From contig NZ_LQIN01000051.1 of NCBI RefSeq assembly GCF_001500065.1, positions 124,001 through 188,000 of the forward strand: 64,000 nt of DNA, read 5' to 3'. Under the pieces are notes generated by a model that saw only the letters and a list, made by a program, of their open reading frames with translations, did not search any database and had not been told where the DNA came from. A program made the position numbers and the translations under genes. The first letter of the stretch is position 1. Every line of letters begins with the position of its first letter. This DNA comes from Mycobacterium sp. IS-3022 (GTDB lineage Bacteria; Actinomycetota; Actinomycetes; Mycobacteriales; Mycobacteriaceae). Below, piece after piece: positions 57,300 to 64,000 of this stretch.

Positions 57300-58141
57300 G
57301 GAGACGAGCACTGGTTCTCGCCGGCGGCGGGGTGGCGGGGATCGCATGGGAGACCGGCATCCTGACCGGTATCGCCGACGAGTCGCCCGCGGTGGCGGAG
57401 GCGCTGCTGGATTCCCACGTCCTGGTCGGCACCTCGGCGGGTTCGGCGGTCGCGGCGCAACTGGGCAGCGGCCTCGGGTTGTCGGCTCTGTTCGACAGGC
57501 AGACCGCGGAGGCGTCCTCGGAACTCGACCCGGGTGCGGGCATCGAGGAGATCACCGAGATGTTCCTCGCGGCAATGACCGAGCCCGGTTCGAAAACCGA
57601 GAAACTGCAGCGGATCGGCGCGATCGCGCTGTCCGCCGAGACCGTCGCCGAACCGGTTCGGCGCGCGGTGATCGAGAAGCGGCTGCCGTCGCATGACTGG
57701 CCGGACCGCGATCTGCGCATCGCGGCGATCGACGCCGCCACCGGCGAATTGGTCGCGTTCGACCGCGCGTCGGGAGTCTCGCTGGTCGACGCGGTCGCAG
57801 CAAGCTGCGCGGTGCCGGGCGTGTGGCCGCCGGTCACCATGGGCGGACGACGGTTCATGGACGGCGGCGTCGGCAGCACGGTCAACCTCGCGCTCGCTGA
57901 CGATTGCGAGGTGGCCGTCGCGCTGATCCCGCAGGGCCTCTCGTCACCGTCGCCCTTCGGGACCCGAACCAAAGATGAGGTCGCCGCGCGCAACGCCTTC
58001 GGCGTGTTCGCCGACGACGAGGCGCTGGCCGCCTTCGGGGCCAACCCGCTGGACCCCGCGTGCCGGATCCCGTCGGCGCACGCCGGTCGGCGGCAGGGCA
58101 GGCGAGTGGCCGCTCAGGTGGCCGAGTACCTCGAGCTCTAG
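57296..58141 (+). CDS. Patatin-like phospholipase (Rv1062-like)
   Basis: 281 residues from GTG 57296, overlapping the preceding stop (GTGA). Patatin marks: LVLAGGGVAGIAWETG (oxyanion), VGTSAGSAVAAQL (nucleophile Ser), and the Asp in FMDGGVGSTVN. Convergent with the second patatin; stops overlap by 4 nt. Activity is probable but not assured; substrate may be a phospholipid. Confidence 0.9.
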   Translation: MRRRALVLAGGGVAGIAWETGILTGIADESPAVAEALLDSHVLVGTSAGSAVAAQLGSGLGLSALFDRQTAEASSELDPGAGIEEITEMFLAAMTEPGSKTEKLQRIGAIALSAETVAEPVRRAVIEKRLPSHDWPDRDLRIAAIDAATGELVAFDRASGVSLVDAVAASCAVPGVWPPVTMGGRRFMDGGVGSTVNLALADDCEVAVALIPQGLSSPSPFGTRTKDEVAARNAFGVFADDEALAAFGANPLDPACRIPSAHAGRRQGRRVAAQVAEYLEL

Positions 58142-59133
58142 TCCTCGGTGGCAGAGGCGGTTTCGGGACGCTCCGGCTTCTCGAGCGCGTCAAGTGCGGC
58201 GGCCGCCAACTCGACACCGACATCGATCACCTCTGCCGCGCGGTGGAACTCCAGGCTCCGGCATGCCGAACGCGGCACCTCGATGAGTAGATCGGGCGGG
58301 TAGCCGGCCAGCTGGTGCCGCGCCAGCGCCGCCTGCGCGATGTCGATGGTGCGGTTCATCACCTCGAAGCTGCCGAGTTTGGGCACCACGGCCGCTTCCT
58401 TCGTCGCGTCGACGAGTTCCTCGTCGCTGTCGGTCGGCGCAGGGTCTTCGTCGGCGCCGGCGCCGAAGCGGCCCAGCACCGCATTGGACTCGAACAGCGA
58501 GGTGGTGCTGCGCCACACCCGAGCCAACCATTCGCTGGTCATGCGCGAGCCGGGTTCGGTCGGCTCCTCGGCGCCACCGGATTCACTGCCCGCCAAGGAC
58601 ACCGCGATGGTCAGGTCGGCGTTGACGGCCGCGATCGGCGCCATCGGCAGCGGTTCGAGGATGCCGCCGTCGGCGAGCAGGCGGCCGTCGAGCACGTGCG
58701 GTGCGATCACCCCCGGGATCGCGATCGAGGCCCGGATCGCGGCGTCCACCGGTCCCCGCTGCAGCCACACGGACTTGCCGGCGATCAGGTCGGTCGACAC
58801 CGCGGTGTAGGGGATCGGTAAGTCCTCGATCCTTACCTCGCCGAGGATGTCACGGACCGCGTCGAGGATCTTGGTGGCGCGCAGCACGCCCGCGGCGGTG
58901 ATCGACGGATCGAGGAGTCGCAGCACCGCGCCCTGGGTCAGCGATTGCGCCCACTCCGCGAATTGGTCGAGCTTTCCCGCCGCCTGCAACCCGCCGACCA
59001 GGGCGCCCATGGAGGAGCCGGCGATGCCGACGATCTCGTAGCCACGGTCCTGCAGTTCCTCGATCACCCCGATGTGGGCGTATCCGCGGGCGCCGCCGCT
59101 GCCCAGCGCCAGCGCAACCCGCTTGCCAGCCAT
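58138..59133 (-). CDS. Patatin-like phospholipase, RssA/NTE type (Rv1063c-like)
   Basis: 331 residues from ATG 59133. GSGGARGYAHIGVIEEL, nucleophile in IAGSSMGALVGG, Asp in LADGGILEPLPM. The C-terminal 100 residues contain a Glu/Asp/Gly-rich insert. Part of the lpqV unit (lpqV upstream by 28 nt). Confidence 0.9.
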   Translation of the reverse strand: MAGKRVALALGSGGARGYAHIGVIEELQDRGYEIVGIAGSSMGALVGGLQAAGKLDQFAEWAQSLTQGAVLRLLDPSITAAGVLRATKILDAVRDILGEVRIEDLPIPYTAVSTDLIAGKSVWLQRGPVDAAIRASIAIPGVIAPHVLDGRLLADGGILEPLPMAPIAAVNADLTIAVSLAGSESGGAEEPTEPGSRMTSEWLARVWRSTTSLFESNAVLGRFGAGADEDPAPTDSDEELVDATKEAAVVPKLGSFEVMNRTIDIAQAALARHQLAGYPPDLLIEVPRSACRSLEFHRAAEVIDVGVELAAAALDALEKPERPETASATED

Positions 59134-59161
59134 ACCGCCATTGTCGCGCGTGGGCGGCGGG

Positions 59162-59602
59162 CTAGCCGCAGAGGCCGTCGGCGGCCGCCCGCACGGCGAC
59201 GATGACCGCGGCCTGCCGCGGCGGCGGCAACGCAGACCACGCGGTGTCGTAGGTGCCCGGCCCCGCCGAATCCGTGGTCTGCAGCATGCCGAGGTACGGC
59301 TCGATCTGCGCCTTCGGGTCGCCGCCCTGGTCGGCCATCCACTGTCTGGCCGTGGTGCACGCCTTCGAGTACTCCTCCTCGGTCGACTCGGCGGGCGCAC
59401 CTACCGCCGTGGTGACGCCGCCAGGGGAGACCGCGACGGAACCCGGTGCCGCAGTGGGCGTTTCCGAGCTGGTTTCGGTTGCGGTGGGGGATGAGGGCTC
59501 GTCGGGCGTGGTTTCAGTGCCCGACGAGCATGCCGCGATGACGCCTGCCATCGCGACGGCCGCCACGACGAGGTGACCAGAGTGCCTGCGCATGCCCGCC
59601 AA
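59162..59602 (-). CDS. lpqV: Lipoprotein (LpqV-like)
   Basis: 146 residues; lipobox VIAACSSGT with the lipidated Cys near residue 25, then a Thr/Ser/Pro-rich linker and a Cys-containing small globular domain (CTTARQWMADQGGDPK, ending ADGLCG). Matches Rv1064c in length and context. Divergent from the Cys uORF. Confidence 0.82.
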   Translation of the reverse strand: MAGMRRHSGHLVVAAVAMAGVIAACSSGTETTPDEPSSPTATETSSETPTAAPGSVAVSPGGVTTAVGAPAESTEEEYSKACTTARQWMADQGGDPKAQIEPYLGMLQTTDSAGPGTYDTAWSALPPPRQAAVIVAVRAAADGLCG

Positions 59603-59757
59603 TTTAGAGTGTGTCGAGCAGATCCCCTAGCCAGGCCTGAACCGCCGACTTCGGCTCAGCGTGAATCTGAGCCGCAGGCTCCCAGTGGCCAGCGGTTTCC
59701 CGGTTCGCTCGCCGGCTGCGGGGCTGGATGCCACGGCTCGGCGGTGAGACTGGGTCC

Positions 59758-59793
59758 ATGACGACCGGACGCCAGGAGTGTTGCGGGGCTTAG
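59758..59793 (+). CDS. Leaderless Cys-Cys uORF (11 codons)
   Basis: ATG ACG ACC then GRQ-E-C-C-G-A, stop: peptide MTTGRQECCGA with tandem Cys codons TGT TGC at 59779-59784. There is no ribosome site; a weak -10-like GAGACT lies 12 to 7 nt before the ATG, fitting a leaderless mRNA. It precedes a sulfur-metabolism pair; cysteine-sensitive polycysteine uORFs of this kind are known in mycobacteria (Canestrari and co-workers). Confidence 0.65.
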   Translation: MTTGRQECCGA

Positions 59794-59801
59794 CGCCCCG
59801 C
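59783..59801 (+). promoter_or_regulatory. Hairpin around the uORF stop codon
   Basis: GCGGGGC (59783-59789) pairs with GCCCCGC (59795-59801), loop TTAGC containing part of the TAG stop. The first arm overlaps the second Cys codon, so a ribosome waiting there would open the stem. Confidence 0.65.
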
Positions 59802-59834
59802 CCTGCCCGTCTCGCCCGTTCTTCTGGAGTTGTC

Positions 59835-60380
59835 ATGGTCGCCCCTGCAGTCCTGCCCGCTGCCGTCCCGGCAGTCTCCGCGCCGACACGGCTGCGGTTA
59901 CCCGATCTGTTGCTCGCCGCCGACCGCGGTGCCGATGACGTGCTCACCGGTCGCTACGACCACCTGATGCCCCTCGGCGGTCCGCCCACCGACGAACGGT
60001 GGTTCACCCGCCTGCACGGTGACGACGAACTCGACATCTGGTTGATCAGCTGGGCGCCGGACCGGTCGACCGAATTGCACGACCACGGCGGGTCTCTCGG
60101 CGCGCTGACTGTGGTGTCCGGCGCGCTGCGCGAGACCCGCTGGGACGGTGGAGCTTTGCGGCATCGCCGACTGGCCGCGGGCGATCAGGCCGCGTTTCCG
60201 CTGGGGTGGGTGCACGACGTGGTTCGGGCGCCCGAGCGGGAGACCCCGACTCCGGTCGCGTCGACGCTGAGCGTGCACGCGTATTCGCCGCCGCTCACCG
60301 CGATGTCCTACTACGAGGTGACGAAACGGAAAACGTTGCGCCGGAACCGCACCGAGCTCACGGATGCGCCGGAGGGCTGA
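59835..60380 (+). CDS. Cysteine dioxygenase-like cupin (Rv1065-like)
   Basis: 181 residues from ATG 59835 (GGAG 6 nt before). Cupin with iron-binding HDHG in STELHDHGGSLGALTVVSG and later HDVVR; closest to type I cysteine dioxygenases, which oxidise cysteine to cysteine sulfinate. Followed by a rhodanese in the same operon, so a role in sulfur flow is likely. The upstream uORF would adjust its expression to cysteine. Confidence 0.85.
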   Translation: MVAPAVLPAAVPAVSAPTRLRLPDLLLAADRGADDVLTGRYDHLMPLGGPPTDERWFTRLHGDDELDIWLISWAPDRSTELHDHGGSLGALTVVSGALRETRWDGGALRHRRLAAGDQAAFPLGWVHDVVRAPERETPTPVASTLSVHAYSPPLTAMSYYEVTKRKTLRRNRTELTDAPEG

Positions 60381-60381
60381 C

Positions 60382-60756
60382 ATGAGCAGTCGAATCGAAC
60401 GGATCCTCGACGACGCTCGCGCGCGGCTGCGCCGATTGCCGGCCTCGGAGGTGCCCGGCGCGTTGGACCGGGGCGCCATCCTGGTCGACATCCGGCCGCA
60501 GGCGCAGCGTGCACAGGAGGGCCAGGTCGCCGGGGCGCTGGTGATCGAGCGCAATGTGCTCGAGTGGCGCTGCGATCCGACCAGCGATGCGCGGCTGCCG
60601 CAGGCTGTCGACGACGACGTCGAGTGGGTGGTGCTGTGCTCGGCGGGCTACACCTCGAGTCTGGCCGCCGCATCGCTGCTCGACCTCGGCCTGAGCCGGG
60701 CGACCGACGTGATCGGCGGGTACCACGCGCTGAAAGCCGAAGGTGTTCTCGTCTAG
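60382..60756 (+). CDS. Rhodanese-like protein (Rv1066-like)
   Basis: 124 residues from ATG 60382. Single rhodanese domain: GAILVDIRPQAQRAQEGQVAGALVIERN, active-site loop VVLCSAGYTSSLAA with the sulfur-carrying Cys. It starts 1 nt after the dioxygenase stop. Stop overlaps the convergent membrane hydrolase by 4 nt. Confidence 0.87.
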   Translation: MSSRIERILDDARARLRRLPASEVPGALDRGAILVDIRPQAQRAQEGQVAGALVIERNVLEWRCDPTSDARLPQAVDDDVEWVVLCSAGYTSSLAAASLLDLGLSRATDVIGGYHALKAEGVLV

Positions 60757-62468
60757 GCGTTTTCGTCGTTGCTCAACAGCGGCCTCAGACCTTCGGACTT
60801 CTCCGATGTCCAGCCGGGGGGCTGCAGGACCGCCGCCCATGCGTCGGCCACATCCTTGACGTAGACGTGGCCGTGCCCGTCGGGCACGTCGACGGCGACC
60901 GCCATGTCCGCCGACACCTGCAGGAACGTCACCACCGGGATCCACTGCATCCGCCCGGACACGTCGTATCCGCGGGGCTCCTTGAGCCAATCAGGTTCGG
61001 CGAACAGCAGATCCGGATCGAACCAGGCGATCGGATCCGAAGCGTGCTGCAGATACACGACCCGGGGACTGCCCCACGGGTCGTCGGGCCGCTCCAGGTC
61101 TTCGGCGCGGGCGGCGAAGCGAACGTTCTCGCCCTTGTCGAAGATCGGCAGCCACATCGGCGAACCCGGGTCGCGGTCACGGGTGAGCTGCGTCCATATC
61201 GTGTTGTTGAACGTCGGACCGCTGAACAGCGCGCCGTCCGTGCGCGCGATGAGGTTGTTGAGCGCGAGGAACGGCGCCTCGCCGCCGAACGAGCCGAGGC
61301 TCTCGCCGAACACGACCAGGCGTGGCCGCTGCTCCTCGGGCATCTCGCGGATCAGCGCGTCGACGGCCTCGAACAGCGCCTGTCCGGCCTGCCGCGCGTT
61401 CTCCCTGTCCACCAGGAACGACAACCAACTCGGCAGGAACGAGTACTGCATCGACACGATCGCGGTGTTGCCGTTGTACATGTACTCCAGCGCCGAGGCC
61501 TCCGCCTCGTTTATCCACCCCGTACCCGTGGTGGTGGCCACCGCGACCACTTGGCGGTCCAGACCGCCGGTGCGCTGCAACTCCCGGGCGGCCAACGCGG
61601 CCGTGGCCTTGATCCCGTCGGCGGAATGCAGGCCGGCGTAGGCGCGGATCGGCTCGACGGCCGGCTGCCCGTTGAACGCCGTCAGTTCCTCGACCGTCGG
61701 GCCCGCGGCCACGAACACCCGGCCCTGATGGCCGAGCGACTCCCAGCTCGCCAGCGACTGTGGTCCGCCCGACCGCAATGGCGATGTCGGCGCGGCGAAG
61801 TCCGGGTCGGTCTCGTCGTTGACTGCGGAGAACGTGCGGTTGATGGTGCTCATCGCAAAGCGCACCACAATGCCGTTGAGCAGTGCGACCGTCAGCGCGA
61901 TCAATAACGCCACCACCACCACGGCCGAGACCCGCGGCGGCGCAAAGCGTTCGAGCTGGCGCACCAGGAAGCGCACCAGCCTGCCGATCAACTGGCCGAT
62001 CTCGACGAGCAGGAACAGCATCACGATCGACAGCACAGCGGTCAATGGGTGATCCCAGAAGCCCAGGCGCGGTACGCCGTTGAGGTCGCGCACCTCGTCC
62101 TGCCAGATGTGGAAGTAGACGATCATCAGGACCTGGCCGACGACGCCGACGATCACCAGCGCGATCCAGGCCTGTCGGGGCGCGGGCGGACTGCTGTCCT
62201 TCGACCGCATGTAGCGCACCAGCCAGACCGCGAACACGCCGAGGCCGTAGCCGAAAGCGCCGGCGGCACCGCTGACCAGACCCTGAAACAGCGGGCCACG
62301 CGGTAGCAGTGAAGGGGTCAGCGAGAGCCAGATGAACACCAGACCGGCGGCGGTCCCGGTGAACGTGTAATGGCGTAGCCACCAGGGCTTGTCGGCCGGC
62401 TTCTGGGAGGGTGTGTCCTGCGGCGGCGCTTCGACTGTCGGCTCTGTGTCGCCGCGGGTTTCGGTCAC
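60753..62468 (-). CDS. Membrane protein with alpha/beta hydrolase catalytic domain (Rv1069c-like)
   Basis: 571 residues. N-terminal four helices (about 30-190: TGTAAGLVFIWLSL, GAAGAFGYGLGVFAVWL, ALVIVGVVGQVLMIVYF, VSAVVVVALLIALTVALL), then a cytoplasmic or periplasmic hydrolase domain with nucleophile VVFGESLGSFGGEAPF. Family widely found in actinobacteria, function unknown. Position matches Rv1069c. Confidence 0.87.
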   Translation of the reverse strand: MTETRGDTEPTVEAPPQDTPSQKPADKPWWLRHYTFTGTAAGLVFIWLSLTPSLLPRGPLFQGLVSGAAGAFGYGLGVFAVWLVRYMRSKDSSPPAPRQAWIALVIVGVVGQVLMIVYFHIWQDEVRDLNGVPRLGFWDHPLTAVLSIVMLFLLVEIGQLIGRLVRFLVRQLERFAPPRVSAVVVVALLIALTVALLNGIVVRFAMSTINRTFSAVNDETDPDFAAPTSPLRSGGPQSLASWESLGHQGRVFVAAGPTVEELTAFNGQPAVEPIRAYAGLHSADGIKATAALAARELQRTGGLDRQVVAVATTTGTGWINEAEASALEYMYNGNTAIVSMQYSFLPSWLSFLVDRENARQAGQALFEAVDALIREMPEEQRPRLVVFGESLGSFGGEAPFLALNNLIARTDGALFSGPTFNNTIWTQLTRDRDPGSPMWLPIFDKGENVRFAARAEDLERPDDPWGSPRVVYLQHASDPIAWFDPDLLFAEPDWLKEPRGYDVSGRMQWIPVVTFLQVSADMAVAVDVPDGHGHVYVKDVADAWAAVLQPPGWTSEKSEGLRPLLSNDENA

Positions 62469-62477
62469 CCCCGCAGA

Positions 62478-63254
62478 TTAACGGTGGCGGAAGTTGGCTG
62501 GGCGCTTCTCGGTGAACGCGTTCATGCCCTCGGTCTGGTCTTCGGTGGCGAACGCCGAGTGGAACAGCCTGCGCTCGTATAGAAGTCCCTCGGCCAGCGT
62601 CGTCTCGAACGCGCGGTCGACGGCTTCCTTGGCCATCCGCGAGGCCGACAGCGACATTCCCGCGATGGTCTTGGCGACCGCGTTGGCTTCGTCGAGCAGG
62701 CTGTCGGCGGGCACCACCCGCGACACCAGGCCGGCGCGTTCGGCCTCCTCGGCGTCCATGTTGCGACCGGTGAGGATCAGGTCCATCGCCTTTGCCTTGC
62801 CGATCGCGCGGGTGAGCCGTTGCGAGCCACCCATGCCGGGCAGCACACCGAGTTTGATCTCGGGCTGGCCGAATTTCGCGGTGTCGGCGGCGATCAGCAG
62901 ATCGCACATCATCGCCAACTCGCAGCCGCCGCCGAGCGCGTATCCGGCGACGGCGGCGATCGTGGGCGTACGGGTGGCGGCGAACCGGTTCCAGGCGGCG
63001 AAGAAGTCGCTTCCGAACACGTCGGCGAACGACAGGCCGGCCATCTCCTTGATGTCCGCACCCGCGGCGAACGCCTTCTCGTTCCCGGTGATGATGATGG
63101 CGCCGATCGCTTGGTCGTTGTCCAATTCGGCTGCCGCGGAGGTGACTTCGTGCATCACCTGGCTGTTGAGGGCGTTGAGCGCCTTCGGCCGGTTCAAGGT
63201 GATGGTCGCAACCCGGTCGTCACGGGTGACCACAATGGTTTCGTAGTCGGTCAT
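62478..63254 (-). CDS. echA8: Enoyl-CoA hydratase (EchA8-like)
   Basis: 258 residues from ATG 63254. Crotonase fold: oxyanion blocks FAAGADIKEMAGL and ALGGGCELAMMCDLLIA, the second Glu in QPEIKLGVLPGMGGSQRLTR. Hydrates enoyl-CoA in fatty-acid beta-oxidation. The ATG shares a base with the stop of the upstream hydrolase (TGATG), and the frame upstream of it is shadow. Confidence 0.93.
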   Translation of the reverse strand: MTDYETIVVTRDDRVATITLNRPKALNALNSQVMHEVTSAAAELDNDQAIGAIIITGNEKAFAAGADIKEMAGLSFADVFGSDFFAAWNRFAATRTPTIAAVAGYALGGGCELAMMCDLLIAADTAKFGQPEIKLGVLPGMGGSQRLTRAIGKAKAMDLILTGRNMDAEEAERAGLVSRVVPADSLLDEANAVAKTIAGMSLSASRMAKEAVDRAFETTLAEGLLYERRLFHSAFATEDQTEGMNAFTEKRPANFRHR

Positions 63255-64000
63255 CAGAACTCCAATTCGCGATCGGCCGGCGCGAAGTAGGCCTCGACGT
63301 CGGCGGTGGTGACTGCCGCCAACGAGGCAGGCGACCATTTCGGGTTGCGGTCCTTGTCGACGACCTGGGCGCGAATGCCCTCGACGAAGTCGTGGGAGCG
63401 CAGCGAACCGCACGAGGTTCGGTACTCCTGCCGCAGCACGTCTTCGAGTGTGTCGAGTTTCGCGGCCCGGCGCAGGGCTTCCAGCGCGACGGACACCGAG
63501 ATCGGCGAGCGGGTCTCGATCAGGTCGGCGGCGTCGACGGCGGGGCCCGCGTCGTGCCCGCGCAGCGCGGCGACGATGTCGGCGACCGTGTCGTTCGCGT
63601 AGCACCGGTCGATCCAGTCGCGCTGTGCGACAAGGTTGCTCGGTGGCGGTTCGGTGGCGTACGCGGTGAGCGCGGCGTCGATCCCGTCGGCGATGAGCTT
63701 GGCCTTGAAGTCGGCGAGCCGGTCGTGGGGCACGAAGTGGTCGGCGAAGCCCATCGCGATCGCGTCGGCGCCGTCGAAGTTCGCGCCCGTGAGCGCGGCG
63801 TGGTGGCCGAGCAGGCCGGGCGCGTGCGACAGGATCAGTGTGCCGCCGACGTCGGGGACGAAGCCGATGCCGACCTCGGGCATCGCCATCTTGGTGGTGT
63901 CGGTGACGACGCGCACGCCGCCGTGGGCGCTGACGCCGACGCCGCCGCCCATGACGATGCCGTCCATCAAGGCGACGTACGGCTTGCCGAACCGGCCGAT
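63254..64000 (-). CDS. echA9: 3-hydroxyisobutyryl-CoA hydrolase-like crotonase (EchA9-like), partial
   Basis: 249 residues visible; the N-terminus is beyond the window. Marks of the HIBYL-CoA hydrolase group: YVALMDGIVMGGGVGVSAHGG, MPEVGIGFVPDVGGTLILS, and the C-terminal half containing FVEGIRAQVVDKDRNPKW. Acts in valine breakdown (hydroxyisobutyryl-CoA to hydroxyisobutyrate). Operon with echA8. Confidence 0.92.
   Translation of the reverse strand: MGRFGKPYVALMDGIVMGGGVGVSAHGGVRVVTDTTKMAMPEVGIGFVPDVGGTLILSHAPGLLGHHAALTGANFDGADAIAMGFADHFVPHDRLADFKAKLIADGIDAALTAYATEPPPSNLVAQRDWIDRCYANDTVADIVAALRGHDAGPAVDAADLIETRSPISVSVALEALRRAAKLDTLEDVLRQEYRTSCGSLRSHDFVEGIRAQVVDKDRNPKWSPASLAAVTTADVEAYFAPADRELEF

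Noticed and set aside
61177..62907. 576-codon minus-strand frame overlapping the Rv1069c-like gene and echA8
   Set aside because: It runs out of frame through two clear genes and has an Arg-rich random composition.

Overview
The window reads as chromosome of a high-GC mycobacterium, most likely an environmental Mycolicibacterium-type species. Supporting evidence is the DevR/DevS hypoxia pair with its Acg, flavin-split-barrel and wax-ester synthase partners, an antigen 85-type mycolyltransferase, a DUF732 secreted protein, a 13E12/DUF222 endonuclease, and a right end that keeps the gene order of M. tuberculosis Rv1057 to Rv1071c. No species name is claimed.

Left part (1-17.3 kb) is a low-oxygen/nitric-oxide block. 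A minus-strand operon tgs, flavin split barrel, acg, devR, devS lies behind a near-consensus DosR box at 4693-4712. Next comes a DoxX membrane protein divergent from a SufR-like Cys-rich regulator, then narK-narG-narH-narJ-narI (respiratory nitrate reductase and transporter), two DUF4383 membrane paralogues, a previously unmarked 38-residue Cys-rich metallothionein-like peptide, and a propionyl-CoA synthetase.

Middle (17.3-30.4 kb): an alpha/beta hydrolase, a 13E12 endonuclease with a LexA (SOS) box directly on its start, an SDR and an FAD oxidoreductase pair, then a complete kdp operon on the minus strand (27-residue small membrane ORF, kdpF, A, B, C, D, E). It is preceded by paired direct repeats that could be the KdpE site and by a 13-bp inverted repeat.

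Accessory stretch (30.7-34.9 kb): an atypical tRNA with anticodon UAA but a short variable loop, a frame-disrupted HNH endonuclease, and three copies of a tRNA 3' end (31974, 32572, 34872). These copies bracket an F420-type nitroreductase and a cytochrome P450/TetR pair, the footprint expected of serial integration at a tRNA gene. Then come exported proteins (a C39-like peptidase with a long Ser/Thr linker, a membrane-anchored acidic protein, a small secreted protein), an orphan LuxR regulator, an ArsR/SRPBCC pair divergent from an NAD(P)-binding protein around a perfect operator, and a secreted protein with two long internal repeats.

Right part (44.1-64 kb): ectoine and hydroxyectoine synthesis (ectA-B-C-D), DUF732 and mycolyltransferase genes, STAS and HATPase anti-sigma-type genes, a beta-propeller, hydrolase, thiolase and Ser/Thr kinase. 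A KstR-type operator sits in front of a dihydrodipicolinate-reductase-like gene, followed by two patatins and LpqV. A cysteine dioxygenase-like/rhodanese operon is preceded by an 11-codon leaderless ORF with tandem Cys codons whose stop sits in a hairpin (probable cysteine attenuator). The window ends with an Rv1069c-like membrane hydrolase and echA8/echA9.
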